64,000 nucleotides of DNA from an uncultured Phascolarctobacterium sp. (GCA_900545535.1 UQZN01000011.1:30317-94316), one strand, 5' to 3'; counted from the first letter of the stretch, positions 16,328 through 25,924 are shown. The notes: generated from the sequence alone by a model not told the origin. A program made the numbers and translations.

Positions 16328-17425
16328 TTATTCCAGTTTGCTTTTAAAGGTCCAGCCGGCAATGCTCAGTGTCAGTGCGGCGATCAAAGCCAGAGGGATC
16401 AGGTTCAGTAAAACGTAAGGCATTGCCATATCCTTCAGTAAGACGCCTTTGGCGATGACCAGAAAAAAGCGCAGCGGATTAAGATAGGTAAGATACTGCA
16501 GCAGGACCGGCATATTGTCTATCGGTGAGATAAATCCCGATAATAATACTGCCGGCATTTGAAAGGTGAAAACGCCCAGAATGGCCTGCTGCTGGGTACG
16601 GCACAGGGAGGAAATGAATAAGCCGACGCCGACCAGGGCCAGAAGCGCTACAAAATCGGCGGCCAGAAAGACAAAGAGCGAACCGGCTAAAGGGAAATCA
16701 AAAAACCAGACCGAAATAGCCAGCATTACCATCGTCAGCAGCCAGGCTAAAAGCTGTGCGGGTACAGCCTTTCCGATCAGGATCTCAGTTGAAGAAAGGG
16801 GGCTGACGATCAGCTGATCGAAAGTACCGACTTCTTTTTCTCGGGCAATAGACAGTGAGGTCAGTAAAAGCGCTATGACCATAGAAATCAGCGCCATCAG
16901 GGAAACCAGCGAATAATATTTATAATCCAGATTGATATTGAACCAGTTCCTGGTGACGATCTCTACTTTGGGATCAGTGCCGGCCAGACTCTGGGCATAA
17001 CCCTGAATGATCTGGGTGGCGTAACCGCCGATGATGGCGGCAGAATTAGTCTGCCTGCCGTCGGTTATCAACTGGACGGCAGTACCGGTCTTATTTTTGA
17101 TAGCTGCCGCAAAATCGCCGGGTATCTCTAAAGCGATACTGGCCTGCTGGATGTCGATGTTTTCTTTGAGCTGCTGCGGCGTATCGACAAGCGTGACAGA
17201 ATTGAACCAGGGCGAATTCTCAAAATGGCTGATCAGCTCGCGGGAATAATAGCTGCGGCTGTTATCCAGTACCAGCATGTCGATATTTTTTACTTCCATG
17301 GTCACAGCGTTAGCGAAAATTATCAGCTGGAAGATGGGCAGTATGGTAACGATGACCCGGCTGCGGGGGTCTTTCCAGATAGCTTTAAATTCCTTGATGA
17401 TCAAAGTAAATAATCGTGCCGTCAT
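16328..17425 (-). CDS. ABC-2 type export permease (YbhR-like)
   Basis: 365 residues. An N-terminal membrane segment (IIFANAVTMEV region), a large external domain, then five membrane helices. SIAREKEVGTFDQLIVSPLS is the conserved loop of YhhJ/YbhR-type ABC-2 permeases, and PIDNMPVLLQYLTYLNPLRFFL is the late signature. It overlaps the other permease by 4 bp and would pair with it and the tandem ATPase. Confidence 0.88.
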   Translation of the reverse strand: MTARLFTLIIKEFKAIWKDPRSRVIVTILPIFQLIIFANAVTMEVKNIDMLVLDNSRSYYSRELISHFENSPWFNSVTLVDTPQQLKENIDIQQASIALEIPGDFAAAIKNKTGTAVQLITDGRQTNSAAIIGGYATQIIQGYAQSLAGTDPKVEIVTRNWFNINLDYKYYSLVSLMALISMVIALLLTSLSIAREKEVGTFDQLIVSPLSSTEILIGKAVPAQLLAWLLTMVMLAISVWFFDFPLAGSLFVFLAADFVALLALVGVGLFISSLCRTQQQAILGVFTFQMPAVLLSGFISPIDNMPVLLQYLTYLNPLRFFLVIAKGVLLKDMAMPYVLLNLIPLALIAALTLSIAGWTFKSKLE

Positions 17426-18528
17426 TTTTCTAACCTCGCTAATGTGTTTTTGTAGACAAAAAATAACAGCACCAGACAGAGAATACTTAAATATACCGTA
17501 TTGATCAGCACGATCTCACTGATCGTGCCGGCCAAAAATTCACTTTCGATAAAGGAAACAAAATAACGCTGAGGCAGTACGGCTGTTAAATATCTGAAAA
17601 AGGCCGGCATGGAGGAAATGGGAAACATCAGGCCGGAAAGCAGCAGCGCCGGCAAAAAGCCCATGACCAGTGAGATCTGGCAGGCCAGAAACTGGTTTTT
17701 AAAAATGGTCGAAACCAGTAGACCGATCCCCATACAGGTGAGTAAAAACAGACTGCCGACCAGAAATAACATGATATAAGAACCGCGGAAGGGGATTGCA
17801 AAGACTGTAACGCATAAAAGAACATTGAAGAGCAGCGAGCAGATACCTAAAATATAATAGGAAAAATATTTACCGGCGACAAACTGCAGTCGGCTGAGGC
17901 GCGTGCTCAGCAAAGCTTCCATCGTGCCCCGTTCCCATTCGCGGGCTACGACAAGCGCCGTTAAAAGGATGCCGACTAAGCTGATCGTTACTGCCAAAGA
18001 GCCGGGCAGGATAAAGTAATGACTGTCCACCTTCTCATTGTACCAGACCCGGAGTTGCGGTTCGATCAGGTTTGGCTGCTGGCTGGTGTGGCCCAGCGTT
18101 GCCAGCCATTGGGCAATAACGCCGCTGGCATAGAGCTGGACATAATTGGCCGTGTTGGTTTCACTGCCGTCAGTAATGACCAGGATCTGTGCCGGCCGGC
18201 CATTATTCAGATTTACGGTAAAATCATTGGGCACGACCACGGCACCCTGCAATTTGGAATTGGCGATGTCGCTGTACATGGCGTCTCTGCTGTCATAGAT
18301 CTGGGTCTGCAGATAGCGGTTATTGCTGAAAGACCGGGCCAGAGTGGTCACGCGCGGGTTGGCATCATCCAGCTTGAGCCCCAGGCTGATATTGACAGAA
18401 TCCATATTGATGCCGTACATATAGATCAAAGATAACAAAGTCGGCAAAATAAAAGCGATCAAAATACTGCTGGGATCGCGCACGATCTGCAGAAATTCTT
18501 TTTTGATAAAAGCCCGTAAAATTTTCAT
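17422..18528 (-). CDS. ABC-2 type export permease (YbhS-like)
   Basis: 368 residues with the same layout as its neighbour: ALVVAREWERGTMEALLSTRLS is the conserved cytoplasmic loop and FPISSMPAFFRYLTAVLPQRYF the late block. N-terminal FIKKEFLQIVRDPSSILIAF is typical. The start overlaps the ATPase gene by 4 bp. Confidence 0.88.
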   Translation of the reverse strand: MKILRAFIKKEFLQIVRDPSSILIAFILPTLLSLIYMYGINMDSVNISLGLKLDDANPRVTTLARSFSNNRYLQTQIYDSRDAMYSDIANSKLQGAVVVPNDFTVNLNNGRPAQILVITDGSETNTANYVQLYASGVIAQWLATLGHTSQQPNLIEPQLRVWYNEKVDSHYFILPGSLAVTISLVGILLTALVVAREWERGTMEALLSTRLSRLQFVAGKYFSYYILGICSLLFNVLLCVTVFAIPFRGSYIMLFLVGSLFLLTCMGIGLLVSTIFKNQFLACQISLVMGFLPALLLSGLMFPISSMPAFFRYLTAVLPQRYFVSFIESEFLAGTISEIVLINTVYLSILCLVLLFFVYKNTLARLEK

Positions 18529-20021
18529 GGCTGACCGCCTTCTGCGTCTTTACTTTGGATCAGCGTGATAAAAGCTTCTTCCATAGTGGCTGCGCCTGCT
18601 TCTGCTTTTAAGGCTGCCGGCGTGCCGATGGCGATCGTTTCGCCTTTATAAAACAGGCTGATGTTATCGCAGTATTCCGCCTCATCCATAAAATGAGTGG
18701 TAATCAAAATCGTAACGCCTTTTTGGGCCAGCGCCCGCAGATGACACCAGAATTCCTTGCGGGTCACCACATCTACGCCCGAGGTGGCTTCATCCAGAAA
18801 GAGGATCGGCGGATTGTGGATCAGCGCACAGGCCAGGGACAGACGCTGCTTGATACCCAGCGGCAGTTCTTCGGACTGCTGGTCAAAATAAAACTCCAAA
18901 CCAAAATAACCGGCGATAGCCTCGACCCGCTTTTCGATCTCGGCCAGAGGGATACCATAAATGCCGGCGAAAAATTCCAGATTCTCACGGACGGACATAT
19001 TACCGTACAGGGAAAATTTCTGCGCCATATAACCCAGAAAAGAGCGTGCCAAAGTCGGATTTTCCCTGATGTCTACACCCATGATTTTGGCTGTCCCTTC
19101 TGTGGGGCGCGCCAGGCCGCACATCATTTTAAAGGAAGTGGATTTGCCGGCGCCGTTAGGTCCCAGTAAACCGAAAATCTCACCTTTTTTGATGTGAAAG
19201 GTATTATTTTTGACAGCGGCAAAGCTGCCGTACATTTTTAAAAGGTTCAGGGCCTCAACAGGATATTCAACAGCACTCTCCTGATAAACGTAATGAGCGG
19301 CGATCTGCGATTCTTTTTCCTCGTACCCGCCCATCAGCCGGATGACTTCGCTTTCAAATTCAGCGGGGGTGGCAGCCAGCGCTGCCGGCGGGCCCTGATA
19401 GATGACCCTGCCTTTGTCGATGACGACGGTGTTGTCAAAGCTGTTGGCCTCGTCCAGATAGGCGGTCGACCAGACGACGGTGGTATCATTTTTGATCGTG
19501 GCCCTGACCAGACGCATCAGATCGCGGCGTGAAATAGGATCAACGCCGACGGAGGGTTCATCCAGGACCAAAAATTTAGGATCGCCCAAGAGAGCACAGG
19601 CCAAGCCGAGTTTTTGCTTCATACCGCCGGAAAGCTTGCCGGCCAGACGTTCCTGAAAAGGGCGCAGGCCGGTGAATTCTAAAAGTTCGTCAAAATTTTT
19701 ATCGACGGATTTTAAATCAGCATAAAATTCCAGATTTTCACGGACAGTCAGATCTTCATATAAGCCGAATTTCTGCGGCATATAACCAATCTGCGGCATC
19801 AAGGCTTTTTTTTGCAGAGCAGGATCATAGCCGAGTGTGGAAACAGTCCCCGTATCTGCCGTCAAAAGGCCGATAATGATGCGCAGCAGCGTAGTTTTGC
19901 CTGCGGCATCAGCGCCGACGATGCCAGTCATCTGCCCGGTGGGGATAGTAAGGCTTAAACCGTCCAGTGCTGTAGTAGTACCAAATTTTTTAGTAATAGC
20001 ATTTATTACTACCGTAGCCAT
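18525..20021 (-). CDS. Tandem-domain ABC exporter ATPase (YbhF-like)
   Basis: 498 residues with two full ABC domains. Domain 1: Walker A GADAAGKTTLL, signature LSGGMKQKLGLA, Walker B FLVLDEPSVGVDP. Domain 2 (from about residue 258): Walker A GPNGAGKSTSF, degenerate signature LPLGIKQRLSLA, Walker B ILFLDEATSGVD. The fused ATPase pairs with the two permeases and the HlyD-like adaptor in YbhFSR-type multidrug export. Confidence 0.9.
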   Translation of the reverse strand: MATVVINAITKKFGTTTALDGLSLTIPTGQMTGIVGADAAGKTTLLRIIIGLLTADTGTVSTLGYDPALQKKALMPQIGYMPQKFGLYEDLTVRENLEFYADLKSVDKNFDELLEFTGLRPFQERLAGKLSGGMKQKLGLACALLGDPKFLVLDEPSVGVDPISRRDLMRLVRATIKNDTTVVWSTAYLDEANSFDNTVVIDKGRVIYQGPPAALAATPAEFESEVIRLMGGYEEKESQIAAHYVYQESAVEYPVEALNLLKMYGSFAAVKNNTFHIKKGEIFGLLGPNGAGKSTSFKMMCGLARPTEGTAKIMGVDIRENPTLARSFLGYMAQKFSLYGNMSVRENLEFFAGIYGIPLAEIEKRVEAIAGYFGLEFYFDQQSEELPLGIKQRLSLACALIHNPPILFLDEATSGVDVVTRKEFWCHLRALAQKGVTILITTHFMDEAEYCDNISLFYKGETIAIGTPAALKAEAGAATMEEAFITLIQSKDAEGGQP

Positions 20022-20022
20022 G

Positions 20023-20883
20023 TTATTTACCTCTGTCAGACTTCAGGTCAAGCATAACGGTTGTAGGCATGCCCTGACGCAGAAACTTATCAGGATTATC
20101 GGCATAAACGCGGATCATATAGACGAGATCGGTACGCAGGTCGGTAGTCTGCACGCTTTTGGGAGTGAATTCGCTGACAGGAGAGATGTAGCCGATATGG
20201 CCCTGATAAGTCCTTTTGGTACCTGTCTGCAGATCGATACTGTCAGTTATTATTTCGGCTGGCATGCCGTCGTAAATATTACCTAAATTGACTTCACTGA
20301 CGTACGCCCTGATCCAGATCGGCCGTGGTTTGGATAAGGTATAGACTGCCGTGCCCTTTTGGACAATGGTGCCTGGTTCTACCAAACGTGCCGTAACGAT
20401 ACCATCTTCCAGGGCATAGAGCCGGGAATAATCACTTTGCCTGACTAAGAGGTCTTTGGCCGTTAAAGCGGCATTATAGACAGCCTGCGTTTCTTTCAAG
20501 GTATTTTCTGCCGTTTCAAAATCCAGCTTGGAAATGGCGCCGGTACTGTATAAGACCGTATATTTGTCATATACGGAACGGGACTGGATCATTGATGCAT
20601 AGGCTTTGGCAACTTCGCTTTCTGCCTGGGCTTCCTGCAGTTTATAATCGGCAGCGTCGATTTCTGCGACTAGACTGCCTTCTTTGATAGTGTCGCCTTC
20701 TTCAAAATACATTTTGGTGATTTGACCGGGAACCTGAAACCCAATGTCAAACTGGCGAATATCCACATTACCATATAAAGTTATCCGGGCATGGTCCTGC
20801 TTGTCCGGTTGCAAGAAGAACCACAGGCCGCTTATTACTGCCAGTACCGCTGCTATAATAATAAAAATTTTTTTATTCATCAT
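20023..20883 (-). CDS. HlyD-family membrane fusion protein (YbhG-like)
   Basis: 286 residues. An N-terminal signal anchor is followed by a biotinyl-lipoyl half (QVPGQITKMYFEEGDTIKEG), an alpha-helical hairpin (about 70-140, Ala/Glu-rich) and the returning half (LEDGIVTARLVEPGTIVQKG). It bridges the ABC exporter toward the outer membrane, which fits a diderm cell. It lies 1 nt from the ATPase gene. Confidence 0.88.
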   Translation of the reverse strand: MMNKKIFIIIAAVLAVISGLWFFLQPDKQDHARITLYGNVDIRQFDIGFQVPGQITKMYFEEGDTIKEGSLVAEIDAADYKLQEAQAESEVAKAYASMIQSRSVYDKYTVLYSTGAISKLDFETAENTLKETQAVYNAALTAKDLLVRQSDYSRLYALEDGIVTARLVEPGTIVQKGTAVYTLSKPRPIWIRAYVSEVNLGNIYDGMPAEIITDSIDLQTGTKRTYQGHIGYISPVSEFTPKSVQTTDLRTDLVYMIRVYADNPDKFLRQGMPTTVMLDLKSDRGK

Positions 20884-20949
20884 AAGGCTCCTTTAGGTGT
20901 TTTCTTAATTTAATAATAGAAGAAGCACCGCCGCTTGGCAAGCAACAGA

Positions 20950-21534
20950 TTATAAAGTTGTGTCGGATTTTGCTGCCATTGCCGCCAGCAGGGCCGGCTG
21001 GTCGATAAAACTGCGCAGCTTGAGCCAGAAATCAAGCGGAGAAAGCGGACTTTGATGTTCGTAGCAATAAACCAGAACCTGCAGATGGCCGTTGATGATA
21101 AATTCTATCAATAATTGCAGCTGGGGCGTCATTTCGTCTACCGTCAGCTGCAGGTTTTGGATCAGCACTTTCCGAATATGGCTTTTCAGCTTATGTACAA
21201 AACGCGGGTCACCATTAGGGCCCAGAAGCATTACTAAAATACGGGCGTTAGTTTTGAAAAAGCTCTGAGTCAACAGGCGCTCTTCAGCTGTAGGAACGCC
21301 TGTACGGAAAATACGCAGCCCGCGCGGCAGAAACGTGTCGACCAGCTGAAAGAATTCATTTTCCAGTTGTTTGAGCAGGTCGTCCGTATTGTTGAAGTAA
21401 GCATAGAAAGTACTGCGATTGTAGCCGGCTTTTTTCGTCAGCTGGGAGACGGTTATTTGATCGCAGGGCAGAGTCTGACACAGCTGCAGAAAAGCTTCTA
21501 CGATACAGTCACGGGCGGTTGTTGGCTTAGTCAT
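20950..21534 (-). CDS. TetR family regulator of the export operon
   Basis: 194 residues. The N-terminal helix-turn-helix reads ITVSQLTKKAGYNRSTFYAYF, the TetR signature. The C-terminal ligand-binding part is not recognisable. It is the first gene of the export operon, 66 bp ahead of the HlyD gene, so it probably represses its own transcript and responds to an exported compound. A TATAAT element lies upstream on the minus strand near 21570. Confidence 0.88.
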   Translation of the reverse strand: MTKPTTARDCIVEAFLQLCQTLPCDQITVSQLTKKAGYNRSTFYAYFNNTDDLLKQLENEFFQLVDTFLPRGLRIFRTGVPTAEERLLTQSFFKTNARILVMLLGPNGDPRFVHKLKSHIRKVLIQNLQLTVDEMTPQLQLLIEFIINGHLQVLVYCYEHQSPLSPLDFWLKLRSFIDQPALLAAMAAKSDTTL

Positions 21535-21761
21535 GGCAAAATCCCCTTTACTTTTGTTAGTTTTATTATACTATAATCCGATAGTCTGCAAAAGAGAAGC
21601 CGGGTAAGCGAAGGGTAATTAATAAACATAAAGTAAAATTATTGCCCGGGTAATATTTACAGCTTCTTTACGCTGAACGGGATTGTTTTTATGTTTTCTG
21701 ACCTTTACCGGCAGCGCCGCTGGCAGTATGATAGGGCTGTGAGGGAAAGAGGTGAAGAAAA

Positions 21762-21872
21762 ATGACGACCGTAACTTTTGATACTTGCCTGGGCCTGGCA
21801 GTTCTGGGTGTATTGACCTTTGCCTGCTGGCGTAAATACAGAATTTGTCTGCATACTGGCGCACATAAATAA
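21762..21872 (+). CDS. Tiny hydrophobic peptide 1
   Basis: 36 residues, not recognised. GAGGTGAAGAAAA precedes the ATG. One membrane segment (about residues 8-22, LGLAVLGVLTFACW) is followed by a basic tail (RKYRICLHTGAHK). The single helix and positive C-terminus resemble small regulatory or holin-like toxin peptides, but no family can be named. A second tiny hydrophobic ORF follows after 21 bp, and a terminator closes the pair. Confidence 0.4.
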   Translation: MTTVTFDTCLGLAVLGVLTFACWRKYRICLHTGAHK

Positions 21873-21893
21873 GCTGATGATTGAAGGAAAGAA

Positions 21894-21995
21894 GTGACCC
21901 AGATGGAGGATTTGCTGGTCGTCCTGTTTTTCCCAACAGTGTTGGCAGTATTATTGGGAATAGCCGAAAGCCGCGGTAATTTTGCGGGTAAATAG
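21894..21995 (+). CDS. Tiny hydrophobic peptide 2
   Basis: 33 residues from GTG 21894 (or ATG 21903), with GAAGGAAAG as ribosome site. Nearly all of it is one membrane helix (LLVVLFFPTVLAVLLGIAE), ending in SRGNFAGK. Not recognised. It ends 8 bp before a terminator stem, in line with a short bicistronic transcript. Confidence 0.4.
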   Translation: MTQMEDLLVVLFFPTVLAVLLGIAESRGNFAGK

Positions 21996-22002
21996 AGTAA
22001 AT

Positions 22003-22039
22003 AAAAAGAACGCTTTTCGAAAAAAACGTTCTTTTTATT
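22003..22039. terminator. Bidirectional intrinsic terminator
   Basis: AAAAAGAACG pairs with CGTTCTTTTT, flanked by A and T runs, between the tiny ORFs and convergent mscS. Confidence 0.8.
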
Positions 22040-22042
22040 TTA

Positions 22043-22858
22043 TTATTTATCGTCCTGCATATAGATGTTCATGCCGGGAACTGCGCCGTTGACGCCGTTG
22101 GCAGCGTAAGCCTTGCTGATGTTTTCCAGCAGATCGAAATAGACGTTCCAATAGTCGGCACCCTGGGCCCAGACGCGGATCGTGTATTCCACAGCATATT
22201 CTTTATAACCGGAAAGCCTGACAAAGGGTTCAGGTTCATTTAAAGTATTAGCTGTTGCCGCAACAGCTTCGTTCAGGGCTTTTTTGACGGTGGCGATATC
22301 GTTGTTGTAGCCTGCGCGGATGACGATATCAACGCGGCGGATAGGCTCCGAGGAAAAGTTTGTGATCTTGCCGCCGGCGATCTCACTGTTAGGCACGAAA
22401 ATATCTTTGTTATCAACAGTGATGATCTTGGTGCAGAGCATGGAAATTTCTTTAACAGTGCCTTCGATACCGGCAGCGGCAATATAATCGCCTGCTTTGA
22501 ACGGTTTGGTGATCAGCAGCATGATACCATTGGAAAGATTGGATAAAGCGCCCTGTACGGACAGGGAAACTGCCAAACCTAACATACCTAAAACTGCCAG
22601 CAGGGAAGCGATAGGGATGCCGATACTTTCAGCAACGATACAGACAGCGACAAAATTAAGTACTACTCTGATGACTGTGCGCAGAAAGCCGCGCAGGGTC
22701 ATGTCTACCTTCAGTTTATCCAGCAGTCTTTCGAGTGGACCCATCAGTGCTTTGATAACTGCGTGGCAGACAAGAAAAATAACAAGTGCGGAAATAATGT
22801 TGCCAACAGTCAGTTTACCGACTGAAAAATTAAGGATCTCCTGGATTGTTTCCATCAT
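22043..22858 (-). CDS. mscS: MscS-type mechanosensitive channel
   Basis: 271 residues. Three N-terminal membrane helices; the pore helix region reads GLAVSLSVQGALSNLSNGIMLLI in part, followed by KPFKAGDYI and VPNSEIAGGKITNFS, all MscS hallmarks. A cytoplasmic vestibule domain forms the rest. It releases solutes on osmotic downshock. Preceded by AAAGGAGCTG. Confidence 0.93.
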   Translation of the reverse strand: MMETIQEILNFSVGKLTVGNIISALVIFLVCHAVIKALMGPLERLLDKLKVDMTLRGFLRTVIRVVLNFVAVCIVAESIGIPIASLLAVLGMLGLAVSLSVQGALSNLSNGIMLLITKPFKAGDYIAAAGIEGTVKEISMLCTKIITVDNKDIFVPNSEIAGGKITNFSSEPIRRVDIVIRAGYNNDIATVKKALNEAVAATANTLNEPEPFVRLSGYKEYAVEYTIRVWAQGADYWNVYFDLLENISKAYAANGVNGAVPGMNIYMQDDK

Positions 22859-22878
22859 CTAAACAGCTCCTTTTTGTA

Positions 22879-22896
22879 CTTGTTTATACAAACAAG
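22879..22896. promoter_or_regulatory. Palindromic operator-like site upstream of mscS
   Basis: CTTGTTT-ATAC-AAACAAG is a perfect 7-bp inverted repeat 20 bp upstream of the mscS start. It could be an operator or a small RNA hairpin. The rest of 22897-23118 is AT-rich leader, with nothing else recognised. Confidence 0.4.
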
Positions 22897-23118
22897 CTAA
22901 AATATATTATTATTATAACATAAAATAATGTAATAAAATATCTTTAAGTAAAGTTTTAAGAACTTACTGCAAAAAAATATGTTATTAAAATATAAATAAA
23001 CAGAAAACGCAGACGACTGATGCAAGTAATAGAACTGATACTGACACAGTAATAATATTGCATAAAAAGCCCCTTTGAGGTAAAATAAAGTATTACTAAT
23101 AGATGAGGAGCGATCAGA

Positions 23119-24225
23119 GTGAGTACCAATTTAGAAGTAGGGATCGTCGGTTTGCCTAACGTCGGTAAAAGTACTTTGTTCAATGCTATCACCAAAGCGG
23201 GAGCAGAGGCGGCCAATTATCCTTTTTGTACTATAGAACCTAATGTCGGTGTTGTTGATGTGCCTGATAAACGGTTAACAGTTTTAGGAGAAATGGTCAA
23301 AGCCAAAAAAATCGTACCTGCAGCCATGCGTTTTGTGGATATTGCCGGGCTTGTCAAAGGCGCCTCCAAAGGCGAGGGCCTGGGCAATAAGTTTCTGGCG
23401 CATATTCGTGAGGTAGACGCGGTCGCCCAGGTCGTGCGCTGCTTTGAGGACGGCAATATCACTCATGTCGAGGGCAGTATCGATCCGCTGCGCGATATAG
23501 AGATCATCAATACAGAGCTGTGTCTGGCTGATATGGAAACTGTTGAAAAACGTCAGGAAAGACTGGTGAAGCTTTTAAAAACCGGCGATAAAAAGGTGCC
23601 GGTCGAAAAGGCTGTGCTGGATAAGGTCCTGGCAGGTCTCGGTGAGGCAGTGCCGGCCCGTCGTCTGGGACTGACAGAAGATGAACTGGAGTTTTTGCAG
23701 GAACTGCATCTTTTGACGATGAAGCCTGTTTTGTATGTGGCCAACGTCAGTGAGGAAGAGGTTGCCGACGCATCTGCCAATCCGCATGTGCAGGCCGTTG
23801 CTAAATACGCTGACGGCGAGGGTGCAGAAGTCATTACCGTATCGGCGAAGATGGAATCGGAGATCGCCGAATTGCCGGAGGAAGAAGCACAGGAATTTTT
23901 GGCGATGGCCGGTCTGGAAGAGGCTGGTCTTGACCGCCTGATCAAAGCCGGTTTTAAGCTTTTAGGCTTGATGACCTATCTTACCGCCGGTGAAATAGAA
24001 GTGCGTGCCTGGACGATCGTACGTGGAACTAAAGCGCCGCAGGCGGCAGGCAAGATCCATACTGATTTTGAACGCGGCTTTATCCGTGCTGAAATCGTTT
24101 CCTATGATGATCTGGTTGCCTGCGGCAGCAAAGCGGCTGCCCGTGACAAAGGTCTGGTCCGTCTGGAAGGCAAGGAATACGTGATGCAGGACGGCGACGT
24201 AGTCGAATTCCGTTTTAACGTTTGA
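23119..24225 (+). CDS. ychF: Redox-regulated ATPase YchF (Obg-like)
   Basis: 368 residues from GTG 23119, preceded by GAGGAG. Walker A GLPNVGKSTLFNAIT, G3 DIAGLVKGASKGEGLGN, and the YchF-specific NVSEE in place of the GTPase NKxD. A coiled-coil insert follows (about 125-200), and a C-terminal TGS domain (TAGEIEVRAWTIVRGTKAPQ, IRAEIVSYDDL). The universal protein binds ATP and ribosomes. Confidence 0.97.
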   Translation: MSTNLEVGIVGLPNVGKSTLFNAITKAGAEAANYPFCTIEPNVGVVDVPDKRLTVLGEMVKAKKIVPAAMRFVDIAGLVKGASKGEGLGNKFLAHIREVDAVAQVVRCFEDGNITHVEGSIDPLRDIEIINTELCLADMETVEKRQERLVKLLKTGDKKVPVEKAVLDKVLAGLGEAVPARRLGLTEDELEFLQELHLLTMKPVLYVANVSEEEVADASANPHVQAVAKYADGEGAEVITVSAKMESEIAELPEEEAQEFLAMAGLEEAGLDRLIKAGFKLLGLMTYLTAGEIEVRAWTIVRGTKAPQAAGKIHTDFERGFIRAEIVSYDDLVACGSKAAARDKGLVRLEGKEYVMQDGDVVEFRFNV

Positions 24226-24231
24226 TGGGTA

Positions 24232-24267
24232 AACTCCTTAACAGATTTTTTCTGTTAAGGAGTTTTT
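24232..24267 (+). terminator. Intrinsic terminator after ychF
   Basis: AACTCCTTAACAG pairs with CTGTTAAGGAGTT (13 bp), followed by a T run. Confidence 0.9.
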
Positions 24268-24369
24268 TTATGTAGATTAAATATTGCGAAAATAGCTTTA
24301 AATAGTTTTTTGCAGTTGCTTTTTCAAGCCTATTTGATACAATATAAACTACGAAAGGAAGTACTGAAA

Positions 24370-25146
24370 ATGATTTTTGATACGCATATGCATTGCGATT
24401 ATTCCTGCGACAGTCATATGAAAATTGCCGAAGCTGTTGCGGCGGCAAAGCAGCAGGACATAGGTATCGTCATTACCGAACATTGGGACGACGATTATCC
24501 AACGAATCCAACTGCGTTTATGTTTGATGTGGACGAGTATTTCGAGCGTTTTGCTCCTTATCGCAGCGGGCAGGTGCTTCTGGGCATCGAGATCGGGATG
24601 CAGAAGCAGACAGCGGCGGCAGATGAAGCGCTGGCGGCCAGGTATCCTTTTGATTACGTTCTGGCATCGATGCATTGCGTCAACGGCCGCGATCTGTACG
24701 AAGAACATTGTTATGCAGGGCAGACCAAAGCTGAAGCAGTATGCGAATTTCTGACGGATACATTGGAGAACCTGAAGCTGCACGATAATTTTGACGCGTT
24801 TGCCCATATCGATTATATGTGCCGGTATATGCCGTTTGCAGATAAAGAGCTGCGGCTCGGCGAAGCGCCGGAGCTGTTCGACGAAGTATTTGAGCTGCTG
24901 ATAGCAAAAGAGAAACCGCTGGAGATCAATACCCGCCGTCTGGATGATCCTGGAGCCCTGGCAGCACTGCTGAAGTTATACAGGCGGTATGCGCAGCTGG
25001 GTGGTAAATATGCGGTGATTGGCAGCGATGCTCATTATAAGGAGCATGTAGGGCGCGGCCTTAAGGAAGCGTTGACTTTGGCTGACGAGGCAGGCCTGGA
25101 GCCTGTATATTTTAAAGAACGCAAGATGAGAAAGATGAGGGGTTAA
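24370..25146 (+). CDS. PHP-domain phosphatase (histidinol-phosphatase-like)
   Basis: 258 residues from ATG 24370 (GAAAGGAAGT upstream). FDTHMHCDYSCDSHM is the first metal motif of PHP enzymes. TEHWDDD, the Glu of LGIEI, SMHCV, AHIDYM and IGSDAHYKEHVG supply further metal ligands. The layout matches HisK-type histidinol-phosphate phosphatases, but no other his gene is nearby, so a different phosphoester is possible. Confidence 0.85.
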   Translation: MIFDTHMHCDYSCDSHMKIAEAVAAAKQQDIGIVITEHWDDDYPTNPTAFMFDVDEYFERFAPYRSGQVLLGIEIGMQKQTAAADEALAARYPFDYVLASMHCVNGRDLYEEHCYAGQTKAEAVCEFLTDTLENLKLHDNFDAFAHIDYMCRYMPFADKELRLGEAPELFDEVFELLIAKEKPLEINTRRLDDPGALAALLKLYRRYAQLGGKYAVIGSDAHYKEHVGRGLKEALTLADEAGLEPVYFKERKMRKMRG

Positions 25147-25151
25147 AATTT

Positions 25152-25913
25152 ATGAGATGCGTACGTTTTGAAGAACAGGGCCGTGCCAGGATCGGTTTTA
25201 TTGACGGTGATGTGATCCGTGCGGTTTATGGCAGTATCGATACTTATTGGCGTATGACGGATGAAGTTTTTCCGTTGGCAGGAACTAAGCTTTTAGCCCC
25301 CTGCGTACCGAAACAGATCATCTGCGTCGGGTTTAACTATCGTGACCATGCTAAAGAATTCCATGTGGACGTACCTAAGGAGCCTGCACTTTTTACGAAG
25401 GCGGCGCATACGGTGATCGGCAATGGCGGTAAAATCATTTACCCCCGCCAAAGTAAAGAAGTAGTTTATGAAGCCGAGCTGGGCATCGTTATCAAAAAAA
25501 AGATGAAGGACGTGGCCCCGGAAGCTGTTGCTGATTATATCCTGGGTTATACCTGCGCTAATGACGTTACAGCCCGCGATCTGCAGCGGTCTGACGTGCA
25601 GTGGCTGCGCAGCAAGTCCTTTGATACTTTTTGCCCGTTGGGACCCTGGCTGGAGACAGACCTTGATCCTACGGATCTGGCGATAAAATTATATCTGAAC
25701 GGTCAGCTTAAGCAGCATGGACGCACCAGCGATATGGTCTACAATCCTTATGAGATCTTGAGTTATATTTCGCAAAGCATGACCCTGGATGCCGGCGATC
25801 TGATTCTTACCGGTACGCCGATGGGCTGCGGACCGATGCTGCCCGGTGACGAAGTCGTTGTGGAGATCGAGGGTATTGGCAAGCTGAGGAATGAAGTAGT
25901 AAAAGGTTACTGA
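25152..25913 (+). CDS. Fumarylacetoacetate hydrolase family protein
   Basis: 253 residues. IICVGFNYRDHAKEF is the family start signature, followed by EAELGIVI (metal-binding Glu), NDVTARDLQRSD, KSFDTFCPLGPW and LTGTPMGCGPMLPGD. It is a divalent-metal hydrolase or decarboxylase of 2-keto/acylpyruvate-type substrates, with bacterial YcgM as closest functional class. Five bp behind the PHP gene, so co-transcribed. Confidence 0.92.
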   Translation: MRCVRFEEQGRARIGFIDGDVIRAVYGSIDTYWRMTDEVFPLAGTKLLAPCVPKQIICVGFNYRDHAKEFHVDVPKEPALFTKAAHTVIGNGGKIIYPRQSKEVVYEAELGIVIKKKMKDVAPEAVADYILGYTCANDVTARDLQRSDVQWLRSKSFDTFCPLGPWLETDLDPTDLAIKLYLNGQLKQHGRTSDMVYNPYEILSYISQSMTLDAGDLILTGTPMGCGPMLPGDEVVVEIEGIGKLRNEVVKGY

Positions 25914-25924
25914 AAATAATAATA

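Noticed and set aside
21619..21936. 105-codon minus-strand frame
   Set aside because: No ribosome site, low-complexity composition, and overlaps two plus-strand small ORFs that have ribosome sites.
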